Positions 60,101-64,000 of a stretch of 64,000 nucleotides of DNA are shown piece after piece (within the stretch, counting starts at the first letter, position 1; each line of letters begins with the position of its first letter). The notes under the pieces are model-generated. The model had not been told where the DNA came from. It worked only from the letters and a program-made list of their open reading frames with translations, and made no database searches. A program made the translations under genes and the position numbers. The stretch is taken from positions 2,321-66,320 of the forward strand of contig VZRR01013893.1 of NCBI GenBank assembly GCA_013398015.1, given 5' to 3'. The DNA comes from Oreocharis arfaki. Its lineage: Eukaryota > Chordata > Aves > Passeriformes > Paramythiidae.

Positions 60101-62483
60101 GTAATTCAAAGATACTATAGGAACTAGATGTTTAGAAAATGTCTCCATGTGAATTTTTTAAAATGAAATACAATAAGAAGTATTAAATTATACAGAGGTC
60201 ATTAACTTGTTCTTTACAGGCCTCTTCTATAACACTGAAACCACTTCTTCTGTATCCAGTACTTAGAAAGACATGGTTATATGATTTTATACTTACATCA
60301 GAGAACACCAATTTGTGATTTACTTCCACAACACTTGAGAATCTTTCAAAATAGAATAGCATAGTAATAGACCTTCTTTTATAGCCACTCAGTGTTTTCC
60401 ACTCTTAAGAAAAAGAAAAATTACTGATTTGATAGGAGCGATGAGGCTAATAATTTCGAAAGGCTGAGAAGTGATTATGCAGCAATTTTGACCTTTCTTG
60501 TCATTCAGAGATTTTGAGAATGGAGCAAACGCTTACTTACTGGCAAAGCAAGAATCTGCCTCGCTACATGTTTAAAGAGAACAGTTACAGAATAAATATC
60601 CAGGATTTACACTAGACAGCCAATCTCCACTCAGCATCCTAACGTAACTTGAGTTTCCTAAGTCTGACTGCTTTCTTGGTATACTGAGCTGACATTTACA
60701 GTTCCCACTCCAGTACAGAAGCCTGCATTTCCTGCTACATTATCCTCCTGCACCCACATAACCTGGTAAACTTTGCTTTTTTTTAAAGGTAAGGGTCTTT
60801 ACCTGATCTGAAGACATCCTGGTCAATGAAAGAACTAAGCTCGTCCCTCTCAACATGCTGTGCTAATTCAGACTGATGCCTTGGGAATTGGTTAAAATTT
60901 ATTGCCAGCCTAGTTAGATCAACTTGAGTTCTGGCATGAGGGTAAATGCATATGTGTTTTTAATTAATCCCCTGCCTAAATCAAGGGAAAGGATATTGCA
61001 TTTTTCAGCAGAATTGCTCCACGCACTGCTGACTGAATATATTTAACAACTTTTACTCATGTAACTGAGAAAAGCCACTGGAAAGCTTCCAAACTGTGTG
61101 CAGTTTTTGCCTGGCCGTGTTGGAACTCTCCTCCACCTGGTACAGGGCAGAGGGTATTGAGCTGGCAGTGCCAGCAGGGGTCCAGTACCTGCAGTCCTGG
61201 TAGAAGACGCTTGTCCAATGAGGAATTTGCATTCACAGAGAATGTTCCCCTCGGTATGACCCGTGTGAAATCTACCTCTGAACATTAAGCATCATGAATA
61301 ATCCCATCTCTTCTTGTCAAAGACATCAAACATAGGCTTAATTTTCAAGTAAGTCCTTGGTAGGGAACTTTGTATGGGTTACAGCACGTCATTGAAATGG
61401 TTACCAGGTAGGTTCATTGCTCAATGTTAGAAGAATGTATACATTACTTTTTTCTTTTTTTAGGTCTGGGTTTGTTGTCTAGAGATCAGCAAACAGGTTT
61501 GTCCTATACTTCCCCCTATCCCCCTCATCGCTCCCCCCTCCCGCTCCCCCTTATTTTGTTTTCCTGTTCTACTTATTTTCTTTTGAAGGATTTGGTCAGA
61601 TTTTGGTTTCTCCAACTTCCTGATCTGTTTAGGAATCAAATGGCTCTTTAAACATGAAGCCTTTCAGGCCTTTTGATTTGGCTAACCACAGAGGTCAGGT
61701 TTTCATTTATAATTTAAATTATTCCAGATGCTAGCACAAACGAGAATTGCAAAGAGATCAGTTTTGACATGCTCTTTAATACAACATGTGGTTGCAATTT
61801 ATAGTCAAAAGTCACCTTTCCCAGGATAGCTTGGATTTTGGAGGTCAGAGCAGGTGAGATATTTATTTCTTGGTTAAGACACTGAGAAGTGCTAAAGGCT
61901 GATTTTGCAGTGTCTTATAGTATGTAGATCTATACACAGGAAGAGAAAGAAACACACAGTCATTAAAAAAGCAATAGTCCTTTAAAGATCATTTTCACAA
62001 GTTCCTTCACTGTTACAGAACAGATTTCCAGAAGAAGGATTAAAGGAAAGACAATTTTGCCAGACTTTGTGTAAAAAAAGTCTTTGGGAATAGCAAAGGT
62101 GCTCCCAAAGGACAACAGAGATGCTTGAAATACATTTTGCCAGGCAAAGGTCAGACTGAGCTGAAGTTACTAAGCCTTCACAGTCTTTGCTTTGTCATTT
62201 TACCTTTTCCAAACACTGACAAATACTAGTTTCTGTACAGAAAACAGTCCTCTCACCTTGGTCGCCATCCACTGGGGTCAGTAAGGCACAAACCAATGAC
62301 AGACCAGACAGGCCATCTCCCTGGCATCGCCCATAACCCTTGCACGTGATGGGACTGATGCAACTGGAAAATAGTAATTTTCTCTGCAAGGTTAAATCCC
62401 CAAGGGATCAACTCCTTGGACTGGCTAACTGCCCACTTATACAGACAGATGAAGGATACTGGGAGGGAAAACCTTGTGTTCAA
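57105..62483. other. Unique non-coding sequence, possible conserved blocks at 57.5-58.1 kb
   Basis: No gene, LTR or CR1 recognised in 5.4 kb. Segments 57480-57665 and 57840-58040 have mixed, non-repetitive composition with intact TTAATTA and TGACG-type motifs, which makes them candidates for conserved regulatory sequence. There are short T/A runs near 59470 and 60778. Confidence 0.4.
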
Positions 62484-62654
62484 TAGGTTCCCAGAGAAGC
62501 TGTGGATGCCTCATCCCTGGAAATGCTCAAGGCCAGTCTGGGTGGAGCTTTGAGCAACCTACACTAGCGGGAGGTGTTGCTGCCCATGGCAGGGGGTTTG
62601 AATGAGATGATCTTCAAAGTCTGTTCCAACCCAAACCATTCTGTGATTCTGTGT
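62484..62654 (+). mobile_element. CR1 LINE 3' end, plus strand
   Basis: Sense-strand CR1 3' untranslated end. In order: 'aataggttcccagagaagct', 'catccctggaaatgctcaag', 'gatgatcttcaaagtctgtt' with the 'ccaaccc' block, then two ATTCTGTG octamers at 62638-62653. It is 5'-truncated to about 170 bp and lacks the ORFs. Confidence 0.95.
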
Positions 62655-64000
62655 GGAAAGACTGTACAGCACGTGGCAGCAGCAGCTGGGGTTTAGACTG
62701 ATTTCATGTCTGTGAAAGCAAATGCATGGGTGGTGGTGTTTGACAGCACCACTGCAGAGGGGAAAGCTTGTGACAGACATCTGTCAATTTTCCAAAGCTT
62801 ACATTTTATCAGTGTAGAAGACACTGCTTAAGACATTTTTTCACAAACACAACCCTTTGTGGTAACTCTTGTTTTACTACAAGTCTTTGTAGCAACCCAG
62901 TTCTCCTTCGCGGCTCCACACCTCCCGCCCCCCTCTCCCCCCCAGCAAAAAGTCAAATATTCCTTGCAGGAAGTGAAGTTCAGCTATACAGTATAAACAT
63001 ACAGAGTAATAGCCAAGATGATGATGTGGTTAAGTTAGAGGCAATGCACACCCTGTGATTTTTCAGTGTACTTTTCTGCCTTGTCCTGTATTGTTTCGGA
63101 AAGCTCTCAAGCAAGGAAGTCTTTACAGGAAGTGAAGAGACAAATTACTGCAGATTATAAGAATTATTTTAAAAACTCAAACAAGAAAAAGGAAACTTTT
63201 GTGCTGTCATCACCAAGATGATTACAAGAAGCTACACCTAGTGAGACAATTCTCCCTCCCCATACTTCAGTACTATTTCTGAAGTCAGGAGCACACAGAA
63301 AAGTATCTCCTTGCTCTTTACCACAGCCAGCATATTTAGAGGCATTATTTCGAGAGTGACATACTTGAGGCCATCCACACTGTGCCATACCAAAGGTTTA
63401 ACTTGTTCTTTATCCTGCTTCCAGCAGTCATTTTAAAGTGGATACCTGGGAAATAACATGTACAGGCCAACAATATATGACACTTCTCTTTAACACGCTG
63501 TCAGCCCCCAAGTATTTCCACTTCAGGGCGCTTCCTGCACTTGCATGTGTTTCTGTGTGTTTAGTTAACCCTAGTTGGCCCTTGGGCCATGTAAAACTGT
63601 GCTATGGCAGCATTCTTTGGCAAGGAGTTTCACAGACCAGTTGCCTGAATAATCATTTCATATTATTTTCAATCTTGTTCCCACTCTTTGAATTTGAAGT
63701 CCATTTCTTGTAGAATTGGACAACAGTGAACTCAATCAAGCCTTCTCAGGTGCTCACAGTTTCATATGTAGATTGTCTACAATAACCCCTAAATTTCTTC
63801 CTTTTGCAGGTTGAGGCATCCCCACCTATTAAGCAGTTCCCAGTACAGAAACAATCTCTGATCTTTTAACATCCTTGAGTTATCCTGCCCCAACTCCTTT
63901 ATATCTGCTCTGAAATTACAGCACAGCATTCAAAGGATAAAGAAAATGCTGTTATTCAGTGGCACTATGACATCCTCTGGTTTGTTCTCTGTTCCTTGCT
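62655..64000. other. Unique sequence to window end
   Basis: A C-rich patch at about 62920-62945 ('cccgcccccctctccccccc') is the only compositional outlier. No gene or repeat recognised. Confidence 0.45.

Noticed and set aside
1..64000. CRISPR arrays, tRNA/rRNA genes, operons or bacterial terminators
   Set aside because: None seen. Regular spacer-repeat structure and tRNA-like cloverleafs with A/B boxes were not found by eye, and the CR1/LTR content marks the DNA as avian.

Overview
The window looks like non-coding DNA from a bird. Three things support this. First, there are several 3' ends of CR1 LINEs, recognisable by the terminal ATTCTRTG octamer repeats and the 'ttggaaggga / tccaacc' block. 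Second, there are LTRs of avian endogenous retrovirus families, two of them with intact target-site duplications. Third, there are no long open reading frames. The longest ORF is 168 codons, which is about what chance gives in 64 kb of AT-rich DNA read in six frames. I cannot fix the species; some LTR families resemble ones I associate with neoavian or passerine genomes, from memory only. Two single ambiguous bases (305 and 3202) indicate an assembled genome.

Layout. 1-4.2 kb is dense in transposable elements: a purine microsatellite, two abutting minus-strand LTRs (about 449-1880), two weaker LTR candidates (about 2150-2430 and 2800-3290) and a minus-strand CR1 (about 3959-4200). 8.9-9.3 kb holds a clean minus-strand solo LTR with 6-bp target duplications. 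About 12.5-12.8 kb holds another minus-strand LTR whose poly(A) signal lies in a perfect palindrome. 16.1-16.5 kb holds a doubtful decayed coding remnant, and 17.9-18.1 kb a doubtful CR1 body fragment. 18.8-19.0 kb holds an A/C-rich tract abutting a CR1-like 3' end. A (CATC)n microsatellite lies at 25.1 kb. 26-47 kb is mostly unique AT-rich sequence with a small CR1 end at 37.4 kb and the best (still weak) candidate coding exon at 40.25-40.53 kb, minus strand. 47.2-47.6 kb holds a plus-strand LTR with a target duplication. 48.1-48.3 kb is a homeodomain-motif cluster that could be an enhancer. 51.2-52.1 kb holds an unclassified repeat present as an inverted pair plus a partial third copy. CR1 ends occur at 56.1 kb and 62.5-62.65 kb.

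How it works together. No gene, operon or pathway can be demonstrated. The most economical reading is an intergenic or large-intron region seeded with old retroelements, possibly with regulatory elements and at most isolated exons of a sparse gene. I saw no convincing tRNA, rRNA or CRISPR array, and nothing bacterial. The items most worth testing are the candidate exon at 40254-40526, the TAAT cluster at 48.13-48.26 kb, the inverted-repeat family at 51.2-52.1 kb, and the palindromic poly(A) signal at 12606-12621.
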